A stretch of 24,070 nucleotides of DNA, taken from the IMG/VR virus record IMGVR_UViG_3300004092_000008, positions 1-24,070 of that record. One strand, given 5' to 3'. Within the stretch, counting starts at the first letter, position 1. Each line of letters opens with the position of its first letter. This document shows positions 17,001 to 21,547 of this stretch, in pieces. Made by a program: the position numbers and the translations under genes. The DNA comes from a virus. Below the pieces are notes generated by a model. That model had not been told where the DNA came from. It saw only the letters and a list, made by a program, of their open reading frames with translations, and ran no database searches.

Positions 17001-17175
17001 TGTCTTTTCTAAATTTCAAACACTTACTTCTACATTTATAGATTGGGGCGCAGCAGTTCCAAAGAGAATTTATAACCTTACAACTACAACCACAATATAT
17101 TTAAGCGCGTATTCAGAGTTTACAGGCGCATCACCCGTCGCATGTGGAACCATAACAGCAACAAGACTACCGTAA
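14014..17175 (+). CDS. Tail fibre with T7-type anchor and duplicated beta-helical domains
   Basis: A 1053-aa protein. Residues 1-130 have the pattern of the T7 gp17 N-terminal anchor that docks fibres on the tail (FSIPFPFIDNSDLSVWQNG, later RTNIY and NNDFNRDVIMIRDLE). Residues 130-398 form a beta-rich shaft with SGDLTIAADSGN-type motifs. Two WIAQ/WVAQ domains (399-520 and 579-788) look like parallel beta-helix starts (NGSDSNAGTS...P.LLVQT). A 40-residue unit repeats at 818-857 and 875-914. The last 130 residues (FVGEVVTSNIPF to ITATRLP) form a C-terminal head domain common in phage fibres and probably drive trimerisation or receptor contact. It would bind, and may hydrolyse, host surface glycans; no catalytic residues can be assigned. 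Confidence 0.8.
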   Translation: MANFKVNDVPSWIQYTATASQTEFSIPFPFIDNSDLSVWQNGILLTLTTDYTLTGAQTASGGQLTLNTGASLNDIITIQDLMVVDRTNIYLPTISALTGSALNNDFNRDVIMIRDLETTVNYLMLQYEPYVPISQDIDVTTDRIIPLLPARNVWRKDPTNMFIQAILLPDNPVGTATVFTADNRIVTTDLPSGNTYIKQTDLQITSDTITAISGSLNLVGTNDVNITTPGNISLTPGGMLTLVGSIWPLSGAAPYKFLGFGSGSSTQLTWNYGVFVIGTPVDGAVVVFSGTTGMITASNLSISTDTLLSRSGDLTIAADSGNQLVPNDPTEALGIATKQYVDTAFAGAVTGGVNLGAGIGIFAGLSGQTMEFNSVTATGSSTASLSGGTITINSVGTEYAYLNSLWIAQQNGSDSNAGTSIDTPLLLVQTSVTAASTVNTALYVVDSNLVNAETITTLGTGQTLYIDAIGTTFTGAFTISAGDTVYLNCVVCTNLNNAGTLYLNSQQTSTIASNTGNIYGNNNGITFGAPGVAASTSSIPDYTWPVGSPSATGQVPTSTGTGPGATTTWQNGGGGSNFAYTNTYWVAQTGGNDANGGASINLPDLLVQTAFTSAGTTQSMIYVVDAFQNNETIVADAGCYILLNAPGTVFNGSIEIGAGGFLGGNFDNVNSIIMDTSAEASLLISNGVDVSLTLAGSNTLYLNAASSIQGIASTGGSNFIYLNTQILFSPNIGAGDTAYIYAGLCSGLTNAGTTYISSPSTTAITNSGALYITSPGGSLTSNTGNIYGVIGNTYYGLNTICDSVGANVLTFVENASAVNYINIANGATGNAPVIAAIGSDTNISLVMKGQGSGAAVLADSTGAAAIAGVGVASPVNFIYAQNSATGNAPELQAAGSDTNIDFIIRSQGTGGVYTSGATDGSTPATGFVGEVVTSNIPFVSAITLTTDSTIYDVTSISLPAGNWAIDGSVFIFDSGNLLTAANAWVNDASVTAPDQSVFSKFQTLTSTFIDWGAAVPKRIYNLTTTTTIYLSAYSEFTGASPVACGTITATRLP
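15208..15573 (+). repeat. Tail-fibre beta-helix domain, copy 1
   Basis: Codes for residues 399-520, from YLNSLWIAQQNGSDSN to SNTGNIYG. Copy 2 begins at 15748. Shared landmarks in order are W-I/V-A-Q, G-x-D-x-N, P-x-LLVQT, YVVD, ETI, F-x-G and the closing SNTGNIYG. Confidence 0.7.
15748..16377 (+). repeat. Tail-fibre beta-helix domain, copy 2 (expanded)
   Basis: Codes for residues 579-788, with the same start landmarks as copy 1 (TYWVAQTGGNDANGG, LLVQTA, YVVDAF) and the same end SNTGNIYG. It is 88 residues longer because of extra TLYLNAA/IYLNTQ/ITSPG-type rungs in the middle. Confidence 0.7.
16465..16584 (+). repeat. Tail-fibre 40-residue unit, copy 1
   Basis: Residues 818-857 contain ATGNAPVIAAIGSDTNI and KGQGSGAAVL. 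Confidence 0.75.
16636..16755 (+). repeat. Tail-fibre 40-residue unit, copy 2
   Basis: Residues 875-914 contain ATGNAPELQAAGSDTNI and RSQGTGGVYT, offset by 57 residues from copy 1 and aligning without gaps. Confidence 0.75.
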
Positions 17176-17188
17176 TCAGTGAGGTAAT

Positions 17189-17593
17189 ATGGAAATAGTA
17201 AAAGATGATGAATGGGGCCTATATCCCAACTTTGTAAAAGATGAGTTCGTATGTAGACACACTGGTATATGCCTCATGACTCACAAGCTCATGAGGCTTA
17301 TACAAGACATCAGAACCCTGTATGGCAAACCTATCATAATCTCATCCGGTTACCGTGACATATCACACCCCGATGAGAAGTTTAAACCCTCACCAGGTGA
17401 ACATACCATGGGCATGGCTGCCGATATCAAAGTATGGGGTGAAGACGCACTATCCCTCACAGGACACGCCATCATGCAAGGATGTGGACGCATAGGCCTG
17501 TCACAACGTGGTGAGTATACAGAGCGTTTCATCCATCTAGGCGTCGGTGACCATGCCGTAAATCGATTTGCAGTCGGAATCTGGACGTATTAA
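17189..17593 (+). CDS. Endolysin: M15-family D,D-peptidase-like zinc enzyme
   Basis: A 134-aa single-domain protein of the M15A-type (D-Ala-D-Ala carboxypeptidase-like) family, which cuts peptide stems of peptidoglycan. Visible hallmarks are the F-x-K-D-E-F-x-C start (about 15-22), SSGYR at 52-56, the zinc ligands H72 and D79 in GEHTMGMAADI and H116 in RFIHLGVG. All three expected ligands are present, so it should be active. There is no signal peptide or membrane segment, so release to the wall would need a holin or another route. GTGAGG precedes the start. It follows the tail fibre by 13 bases, the usual end-of-late-operon place for lysis genes. The length is usual for phage M15 endolysins. 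Confidence 0.86.
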   Translation: MEIVKDDEWGLYPNFVKDEFVCRHTGICLMTHKLMRLIQDIRTLYGKPIIISSGYRDISHPDEKFKPSPGEHTMGMAADIKVWGEDALSLTGHAIMQGCGRIGLSQRGEYTERFIHLGVGDHAVNRFAVGIWTY

Positions 17594-17598
17594 ACTAA

Positions 17599-17706
17599 AT
17601 GTATTACTGCTACGGTGTGCTACGGATGGGTGCCGGCTCAAGGGCAATGCTCAATCGTTGTTCCTGTTCTTGGCGACGTGCAGAGGTAGAAAAGCAACAC
17701 CATTAA
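17599..17706 (+). CDS. Candidate 35-aa Cys-rich microprotein
   Basis: An ATG five bases after the endolysin stop opens a 35-codon frame reading MYYCYGVLRMGAGSRAM and on to a Cys/Trp/Arg-rich segment ending in EVEKQHH. It has four Cys and no membrane segment. It has no clear ribosome-binding site, though close spacing to the endolysin could allow re-initiation. An imperfect 10-base repeat (GCTACGG twice) lies in its start. It fills an otherwise gene-free 130-base gap in a packed genome, which is the main argument for it. I do not recognise a family. Confidence 0.3.
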   Translation: MYYCYGVLRMGAGSRAMLNRCSCSWRRAEVEKQHH

Positions 17707-17725
17707 TTAACCAAAGGAGACAATC

Positions 17726-17986
17726 ATGTCAGTGAATAAGATGATGAAGGATGGTATGCCAGCTAAAGGCAATACCCAAGACTTTAAGGCACGTGATGCC
17801 TATGCGTGTAAACGACCTATGAATACACCTATGCCTATGAGCAACCCTGTAGGGCTTAAAATGGCTATGCACAACACGTTTGACGGTATGCCAGCCTATC
17901 CTAACACGTATGTATTTGAAGGCATTACACGCGAACCTATGCGCCCCGGTGAAATGCGTGAACGTGAAGGGGATGATTGCCCATGA
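17726..17986 (+). CDS. Met-rich hypothetical protein with internal repeat
   Basis: An 86-aa protein with an excellent ribosome site (AAAGGAGA, about 8 bases upstream). Twelve of its 86 residues are Met, and Pro is frequent. A short internal repeat is visible: DGMPAKGNTQDF near residues 9-20 and DGMPAYPNTYVF near 53-64. It is hydrophilic, with no membrane segment. It heads a chain of three very small genes joined by ATGA overlaps or short spacing and ends inside the start of the next (17983-17986). I do not recognise the family. A minor virion or assembly role is conceivable from its place between lysis and packaging genes, but unproven. Confidence 0.7.
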   Translation: MSVNKMMKDGMPAKGNTQDFKARDAYACKRPMNTPMPMSNPVGLKMAMHNTFDGMPAYPNTYVFEGITREPMRPGEMREREGDDCP

Positions 17987-18117
17987 CCAAAAGGCCTATA
18001 ACTCCTACCCAAACCCCTAAACCTTGCCCAAAGCCTGCGCCCAAGACATTCAAAACGGGCGTACAGGGTAAGGTTTGGGGTAAACAATACAATGATTGGA
18101 CAAACCCTAACCCATGA
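17983..18117 (+). CDS. 44-aa Pro/Lys-rich microprotein with TFKTGV motif
   Basis: Starts at the ATG overlapping the previous stop (ATGA) and ends overlapping the next start in the same way. A Pro/Thr/Lys-rich N-terminal half (TPTQTPKPCPKPAPK) is followed by TFKTGVQGKVWG. The hexapeptide TFKTGV recurs in the next gene, with 12 of 14 bases of the coding DNA shared. It is hydrophilic, basic and probably unstructured. Function unknown. Confidence comes from the tandem ATGA junctions on both sides and the shared motif, which random frames would not give. Confidence 0.5.
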   Translation: MTKRPITPTQTPKPCPKPAPKTFKTGVQGKVWGKQYNDWTNPNP

Positions 18118-18233
18118 GAAGCACACCGAAGAGACAACCAAGGCAGACGTTTAAAACGGGCGTTACATCGCCTATACGTGGCGCATCAACGCATGTGCCT
18201 ATGGGTCAATTGAATCTGCCGGTAGTGAGGTAA
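18114..18233 (+). CDS. 39-aa basic microprotein with TFKTGV motif
   Basis: Begins at the ATG of an ATGA overlap and reads MRSTPKRQPRQTFKTGVTSP, then a short Gly/Pro/Leu tail ending NLPVVR. It shares TFKTGV with the preceding product, again about 20 residues from the start of the motif-bearing region. It is very basic with no hydrophobic segment. The weak own ribosome site suggests translation by coupling. It may be a diverged duplicate of its neighbour. Function unknown. Confidence 0.5.
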   Translation: MRSTPKRQPRQTFKTGVTSPIRGASTHVPMGQLNLPVVR

Positions 18234-18235
18234 TC

Positions 18236-18370
18236 ATGCCATTAAAGAAATCAGCAACTAAGAAAGCACGAGAAGCTAACATAAAGACAGAGATTGACGC
18301 GGGAAAGCCAATTAAGCAAGCTGTGGCCATTGGTTACTCGGTGCAACGTAGGGCTAAAAAAGGTAAATGA
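18236..18370 (+). CDS. Small conserved phage protein (DUF6496-like)
   Basis: A 44-aa ORF with GAGG before the ATG, two bases after the previous stop and overlapping rusA by ATGA. It reads MPLKKSATKKAREANIKTEI followed by AGKPIKQAVAIGYSVQRRA. The pattern K-S-x-K-K-A-x-x-x-N-I-K-x-E-x-x-A-G-x-P-x-K-Q-A-V-A-I-x-Y-S belongs to a small protein family that I recognise as widespread in phages and prophages (DUF6496-type). Its function is not known. It is basic and predicted to be two short helices. Confidence 0.75.
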   Translation: MPLKKSATKKAREANIKTEIDAGKPIKQAVAIGYSVQRRAKKGK

Positions 18371-18729
18371 AGGATGTCATATCCCTTGACCTTCCATGGC
18401 CACCCACTATCAATCATTACTGGTTACAGCGAGGTAAACGCAAATTCCTTTCTGAAAGAGCTCACGGATTCCGAGCAGAAGTCTTTGCAGCATTTAGCGC
18501 CACGCGTTGTCCAGGCTTTGATGCAGATGCTCGACTGGGCTTATCTATCATTGCTTATCCCCCTGATAAACGGAAAAGAGATTTGGACAATCTATTTAAG
18601 GCACTTCTTGATAGTCTTGAACATGCTGGTGTATTTTTTAACGATAATCAGATAGACAGGTTATACATTGAAAGAAAAGAAGCCAAGCTCAACAAGGTCA
18701 TAGTGACTATATGCTCGTTAAAACCATAG
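18367..18729 (+). CDS. rusA: RusA-family Holliday junction resolvase
   Basis: A 120-aa protein, the normal size for RusA, which cuts four-way DNA junctions symmetrically and acts as a dimer. The start LDLPWPPTINHYW matches the family's PPSxN-type N-terminal strand. The core PPDKRKRDLDNLFKALLDSL and FFNDNQID carry the acidic metal ligands D72, D74 and D93 and the lysine K78, equivalent to the D70, D72, D91 and K76 of the E. coli enzyme. All are intact, so it should be active. It would clear branched replicative DNA before packaging. The ATG overlaps the preceding stop (ATGA), and its 3' end overlaps terL by 19 bases, tying it to the packaging motor. Confidence 0.9.
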   Translation: MKDVISLDLPWPPTINHYWLQRGKRKFLSERAHGFRAEVFAAFSATRCPGFDADARLGLSIIAYPPDKRKRDLDNLFKALLDSLEHAGVFFNDNQIDRLYIERKEAKLNKVIVTICSLKP

Positions 18730-20057
18730 ATTACTTTGAGGATATATTCCGAGCTTACCCACATCAGCGTGATTTCTTCTCTGCATTCTTCGTGGGTGAG
18801 GCGCATTACTTCATGGAGAAACTACACAGGCGAGCGGGCAAAGATGCTGAGGCTTTTAATTGTGCTGTGCTATATGCTTGTATGGTTCCTGGTAACTATG
18901 TTTATACGCTGCCTAAGATAGGGCAGGCGCGTAACGTGATTTGGGATGGTAAGGATTTAGAGGGGCAGAGATGGATTGATAAGATACCGAAGCACCTTAT
19001 TAAGAGTCTGAATCAATCAAACTGCAAGATAAACTTTCGTAATGGTTCCATCTTACACATCACAGGTGCAGATGCTCTGATGCAATCACACTTAGGTAGC
19101 AACCTGAAAGGTATAGTGCTCAGCGAGTATCATAAGACCAATCCATCTATTTGGGATTACGTGAGGCCGATTATCAAGCGCTCAGGGGGTTGGGCTATCT
19201 TCCTATTTACGGCTTATGCTAAGGGCCATGCCTTTCGTCTCATGCAAGCTAATATGGATAACCCGCAGTGGTGGTGCAGGTCATTAACTGTGGATGATAC
19301 GCGAGATAATGAAGGCAAGTATATCTTCAGCCCCGAGGATATAGAGGAAGAGAGGCGTTCAGGGATGGATGAGGCTCTTATACAGCAAGAGTATTACTGC
19401 AGTGAAGAGGCTGCCATAAAGGGCACCTTCTTTACCGAGCAAATAGAACACGCATACAAGGAAGGTCGCATAAAGCAGGGCGTAACAGTTGATAAGCATT
19501 TGCCTGTTTTCACCTCTTGGGATATTGGTAGCCGTGATACTAATAGTATATGGTGGTTTCAGAAACAGGGTGATAATTTCGTTTACTTCTATCAGCATGA
19601 TAAAAACTACGGCTCAATTGATTACTACCTGCAGTTGCTTGAGCAAGTACGTGTTAAGTTCCAGTTTCACAAGTACGGCGGTCACTTTCTACCACATGAT
19701 GTTAGTCAGACTGAGTGGACATCGGGAAAGACGCGCCATCAGGTCATGAGAGAGCGAGGGTTGCACATAATGCCCGTACCACGCATGAAGGTGATGGAGC
19801 GTGTACAAGTGGCTCGTAGCTCATTTAAACACGTTATAATTGATAGTGTGGGTTGTAAGAATGGTCTTGAGGCCTTGACAGTGGCCAGGAGCGTGTGGGA
19901 TGAGGCCCGTAGATGTTTTACTTCTGATGAGGAGCATGACTGGAGCTCTCATCCGTCTGCTGCATTCCAGTATGGACTTGTTGGATGGCATGATACTTAT
20001 GCGAAGCAACATCTACAACGGGTACAAGCATATGCAAGAACATACAGCGATGAGTGA
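18711..20057 (+). CDS. terL: Terminase large subunit (packaging ATPase and nuclease)
   Basis: A 448-aa protein. The ATPase part has a Walker A-like HRRAGKDA (39-46), a Walker B GIVLSE ending in the catalytic E139, and a likely coupling motif FLFTAYAKG (164-172). The RNase H-like nuclease part has TSWDIGSRDTNS with D271 and FLPHD with D330. The final motif HDWSSHPSAAFQYG (409-422) has Ala417 where relatives carry Asp (usually SH-x-x-D-A-F-R-Y). It would dock on the portal, pump DNA and cut concatemers. The start overlaps rusA by 19 bases and has only a weak ribosome site (AAGG 13 bases away), suggesting coupling. A TerS-like gene is not upstream but on the opposite strand at 20781-21392. Confidence 0.88.
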   Translation: MLVKTIDYFEDIFRAYPHQRDFFSAFFVGEAHYFMEKLHRRAGKDAEAFNCAVLYACMVPGNYVYTLPKIGQARNVIWDGKDLEGQRWIDKIPKHLIKSLNQSNCKINFRNGSILHITGADALMQSHLGSNLKGIVLSEYHKTNPSIWDYVRPIIKRSGGWAIFLFTAYAKGHAFRLMQANMDNPQWWCRSLTVDDTRDNEGKYIFSPEDIEEERRSGMDEALIQQEYYCSEEAAIKGTFFTEQIEHAYKEGRIKQGVTVDKHLPVFTSWDIGSRDTNSIWWFQKQGDNFVYFYQHDKNYGSIDYYLQLLEQVRVKFQFHKYGGHFLPHDVSQTEWTSGKTRHQVMRERGLHIMPVPRMKVMERVQVARSSFKHVIIDSVGCKNGLEALTVARSVWDEARRCFTSDEEHDWSSHPSAAFQYGLVGWHDTYAKQHLQRVQAYARTYSDE

Positions 20058-20232
20058 CAGGATTGGTATAGCCACGGATGCAGAGGCTTTGAAGCTGCTC
20101 AGAGATTGCTTGAGACGTGATTTAGAGAGAGAGCCGGGGAGTTTGTTAATCAGGGGTTATCTTGATGCGGTTGACAATAGGCTAGAGCAGTTGGCCAATA
20201 ATGGGGGTATTACATCCACTCTTGAGCTTTGA
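20050..20232 (+). CDS. 60-aa hypothetical protein coupled to terL
   Basis: Starts at the ATG at 20050, which overlaps the terL stop by 8 bases; another in-frame ATG at 20032 is possible, and neither has a strong ribosome site. The product, MSDRIGIATDAEALKLLRDC followed by a charged helix with LEREPGSLLIRGYLDAVDNRLEQL, is helical and hydrophilic. It resembles small helical proteins often found beside terminases but I do not recognise a family. Its last 23 bases overlap the end of the convergent minus-strand operon, so transcripts from both sides run into each other here with no visible terminator. Confidence 0.6.
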   Translation: MSDRIGIATDAEALKLLRDCLRRDLEREPGSLLIRGYLDAVDNRLEQLANNGGITSTLEL

Positions 20233-20305
20233 TCATCATATAAACCATAAACACAATGAAGCCCACAAAGAAACCAGACACTAGTCCATACATCAAACCA
20301 ATCAT
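20210..20305 (-). CDS. 31-aa single-span membrane microprotein
   Basis: On the minus strand, ATG 20305-20303 overlaps the stop of the upstream gene (ATGA). It codes for MIGLMYGLVSGFFVGFIVFM and a short tail VYMMIKAQEWM. Nearly the whole chain is one membrane helix with a charged C-terminus, and a GAGAG ribosome site lies about 10 bases upstream. It is the last gene of the minus operon, and its 3' end overlaps the end of the rightward 60-aa gene. Function unknown. A lysis or membrane-regulatory role (holin-like or a small inhibitor) is possible because no standard holin is seen, but it is shorter than usual holins. Confidence 0.5.
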   Translation of the reverse strand: MIGLMYGLVSGFFVGFIVFMVYMMIKAQEWM

Positions 20306-20478
20306 TTATGGAAGCTCTCAAGCGTCTTAGCTAGTCTTGCTTCTTTAGCAAGCCTTGGGTTCTTACTATGCTCGGCAGCATTGATCTTACCTTCTGGTAT
20401 CTTCTGCTCAAGCGGTACGTGTAACGCCCTGTGTAGCGCACCTGGGCGCTTTATAGCGCCTGCGATCCAATTAGACAT
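20302..20478 (-). CDS. Conserved small phage protein (MSNWIAGAIKRPGALH type)
   Basis: A 58-aa minus-strand ORF with GGAGGAG as ribosome site, about 10 bases before the ATG. It begins MSNWIAGAIKRPGALHRALH and continues with a Lys/Ala-rich helix NPRLAKEARLAKTLESFHK. I recognise this as a recurrent small phage/prophage protein (K-x-P-G-A-L-H-x-A-L-x-V-P followed by SKNP-x-L-x-x-x-A-x-L-A-K-T-L). Its role is not known. It is joined to both neighbours by overlaps: the upstream stop overlaps its start in TAATG, and its own stop overlaps the next start. It is basic, with no membrane segment. Confidence 0.75.
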   Translation of the reverse strand: MSNWIAGAIKRPGALHRALHVPLEQKIPEGKINAAEHSKNPRLAKEARLAKTLESFHK

Positions 20479-20648
20479 TATTCTAGCTCCTCCACTAATT
20501 TGTAGTAAATCTTTACAGCTTCATCAAATGCCCACATGGGGCACACCTCAGCATCTTGTCGGACTTGTGCCCATGTTATAATCTCCTCAGCTAATCCTCG
20601 TACGATCTCCAGATGGTCTTCTGCTATCCGCGTCAGTCTACTGCTCAT
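20478..20648 (-). CDS. 56-aa helical hypothetical protein
   Basis: A minus-strand ORF from ATG 20648 (GAGG about 7 bases upstream) to the TAA at 20480-20478, overlapping the next gene by one base. It codes for MSSRLTRIAEDHLEIVRGLA, then EEIITWAQVRQDAEVCP and a C-terminal helix VKIYYKLVEELE. It is acidic, all-helical and soluble. I do not recognise it. Its start overlaps the stop of the upstream gene by ATGA, so it is one cistron of a strictly coupled operon with the TerS-like gene at its head. Confidence 0.65.
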   Translation of the reverse strand: MSSRLTRIAEDHLEIVRGLAEEIITWAQVRQDAEVCPMWAFDEAVKIYYKLVEELE

Positions 20649-20821
20649 TTCTTATCCTCTATCTTATGTTCTACAGCTTCTACCACATCAAGTATCAGTT
20701 CAAGTGTGCTTAATGAGGTGGTTGTTTTAACCAGCTTAACTAAGAGCGGGTCCAGGCTTAGCTCATCTAACCGTTTAATCTCATGATTCAGTGCATTCAG
20801 TGCTTGTCTGACCTTGTTCAT
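20645..20821 (-). CDS. 58-aa helical hypothetical protein
   Basis: A minus-strand ORF. The start at 20821 (MNKVRQALNALNHEIKRLDE) is preferred because AAGGA lies 5 bases before it; an in-frame ATG at 20839 has no ribosome site. It overlaps the 3' end of the TerS-like gene by 41 bases in another frame. The chain is two helices with a Leu-rich segment LVKTTTSLSTLELILDVVEA and a Lys-rich end. It could be a small helical partner of its neighbours; no family is recognised. Confidence 0.6.
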   Translation of the reverse strand: MNKVRQALNALNHEIKRLDELSLDPLLVKLVKTTTSLSTLELILDVVEAVEHKIEDKK

Positions 20822-21392
20822 CTTCTTCCTTAAACTCATTTACAGCCGTGCCACCCTTTAGGGCTATCTCAATCTCATCTATACGCTTAGCCAGTTCAGA
20901 TGTTTCATTGACTCGCTGTGCCGTCTCAATCAGATTAGCAAGCTTCACAGCCTCATCAGTATCATAGAGGCCTTTTTGCAATCCTTCAAGAACTACAGTC
21001 ACCATAGTACGAGGGGAGTCGGGAGTTAATAGGCTATTGCTTTCGAGTTGATCTGGCTTCTGTCTAGAATGCTTTTGAAGTTCTTTATAAATCTGTATGT
21101 TTAATGTCTCTGTACCATCAGCCTTTACCTCTACCTGATACTGCCTGAGCAAATCTATCATATGTTCATCAAACTTTATCTTCCCAATGTGATAAGCAAG
21201 CTTAAAATCAGGATAAAGATTTAACCATCTGAAAAAAGTATAAGAAGGCAAATTATTCTCAGAACAAAAAGTATGGTAACTCTTTCCGCTCTCCATTAAC
21301 TGTATTATCTGTGTGCAATGAGTAGGTAAAAATTCCTTGGGTTCCCATGCCTGATACGATCTCGCTGGTTTTTCACCCTTCGGCCAAGCCAT
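20781..21392 (-). CDS. terS: Terminase small subunit-like DNA-binding protein
   Basis: A 203-aa minus-strand protein. Residues about 24-70 show the TerS-type helix-turn-helix: IIQLMESGKSYHTFCSENNL, then PSYTFFRWLNLYPDFKLAYHI (compare G-x-S-x-x-x-x-C-x-x-x-x-x-x-x-x-T-x-x-R-W-L-x-x-x-x-x-F...Y in phage TerS). A charged central part (75-125) follows, then a helical region (about 128-178, with ETAQRVNETSELAKRIDEIE) that could oligomerise, and an acidic Glu/Asp/Gln-rich tail as seen in many TerS proteins. TerS recognises pac/cos DNA and regulates TerL. Unusually it is divergent from the rightward operon and convergent to terL. AGGTG stands about 9 bases before the ATG. A DNA-binding regulator with the same fold is the main alternative. 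Confidence 0.65.
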   Translation of the reverse strand: MAWPKGEKPARSYQAWEPKEFLPTHCTQIIQLMESGKSYHTFCSENNLPSYTFFRWLNLYPDFKLAYHIGKIKFDEHMIDLLRQYQVEVKADGTETLNIQIYKELQKHSRQKPDQLESNSLLTPDSPRTMVTVVLEGLQKGLYDTDEAVKLANLIETAQRVNETSELAKRIDEIEIALKGGTAVNEFKEEDEQGQTSTECTES

Positions 21393-21417
21393 AATGATTA
21401 CACCTGTAGTATTAGTT

Positions 21418-21437
21418 ACTGAGTAAGCTTAGTAAGT
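21418..21437. promoter_or_regulatory. Operator-like imperfect 20-bp palindrome
   Basis: ACTgAgTAAGCTTAgTaAGT is symmetric except for two pairs, with a perfect TAAGCTTA centre. It lies 26-45 bases upstream of the TerS-like start, just downstream of the candidate minus promoter. A repressor or TerS autoregulation site is possible. Confidence 0.4.
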
Positions 21438-21465
21438 CTCATATTTATTTATCATCTTTTGTCAT
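21438..21465 (-). promoter_or_regulatory. Candidate sigma70 promoter for the minus operon
   Basis: Read on the minus strand: -35 ATGACA (21465-21460), 16 bases, -10 TATGAG (21443-21438). The -10 box matches only four of six consensus bases. An overlapping alternative is TTGTCA (21479-21474) with GATGAT (21456-21451) at 17 bases. Confidence 0.35.
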
Positions 21466-21502
21466 CTTTTTGTTGACAAATTGATTCGACTCATTTATCA
21501 TC
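21447..21502. repeat. Direct repeat ATTTATCATC in the divergent control region
   Basis: Copies at 21447-21456 and 21493-21502, 46 bases apart, the second covering the rightward -10 box. A partial copy, GTCATCTTTT, lies at 21461-21470. It may be an operator pair shared by both promoters or simple AT-rich redundancy. Confidence 0.4.
21473..21501 (+). promoter_or_regulatory. Strong sigma70 promoter of the rightward small-gene operon
   Basis: Consensus -35 TTGACA (21473-21478), exactly 17 bases, then -10 TATCAT (21496-21501). Transcription would start near 21508, about 40 bases before the first gene. Its -35 overlaps the alternative minus-strand -35 site, so the two promoters may interfere. Confidence 0.75.
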
Positions 21503-21547
21503 ACTTTAAGTAGAGGCAATCACGCCGAACTTAAAGAGGTAAACATA

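Noticed and set aside
17896-18141. Minus-strand frames across the microgene chain
   Set aside because: Opposite to the coupled plus-strand genes, without ribosome sites; Cys/Gly/Arg-rich composition typical of antisense reading.
20445-20460. Perfect inverted repeat GGCGCT-ttat-AGCGCC
   Set aside because: Lies inside the coding part for the conserved GAIKRPGA motif and has no T-run; best explained by coding constraint.
20381-20730. Plus-strand frames within the minus operon
   Set aside because: They lie antisense to tightly coupled minus-strand genes with clear ribosome sites, one of a recognised family.
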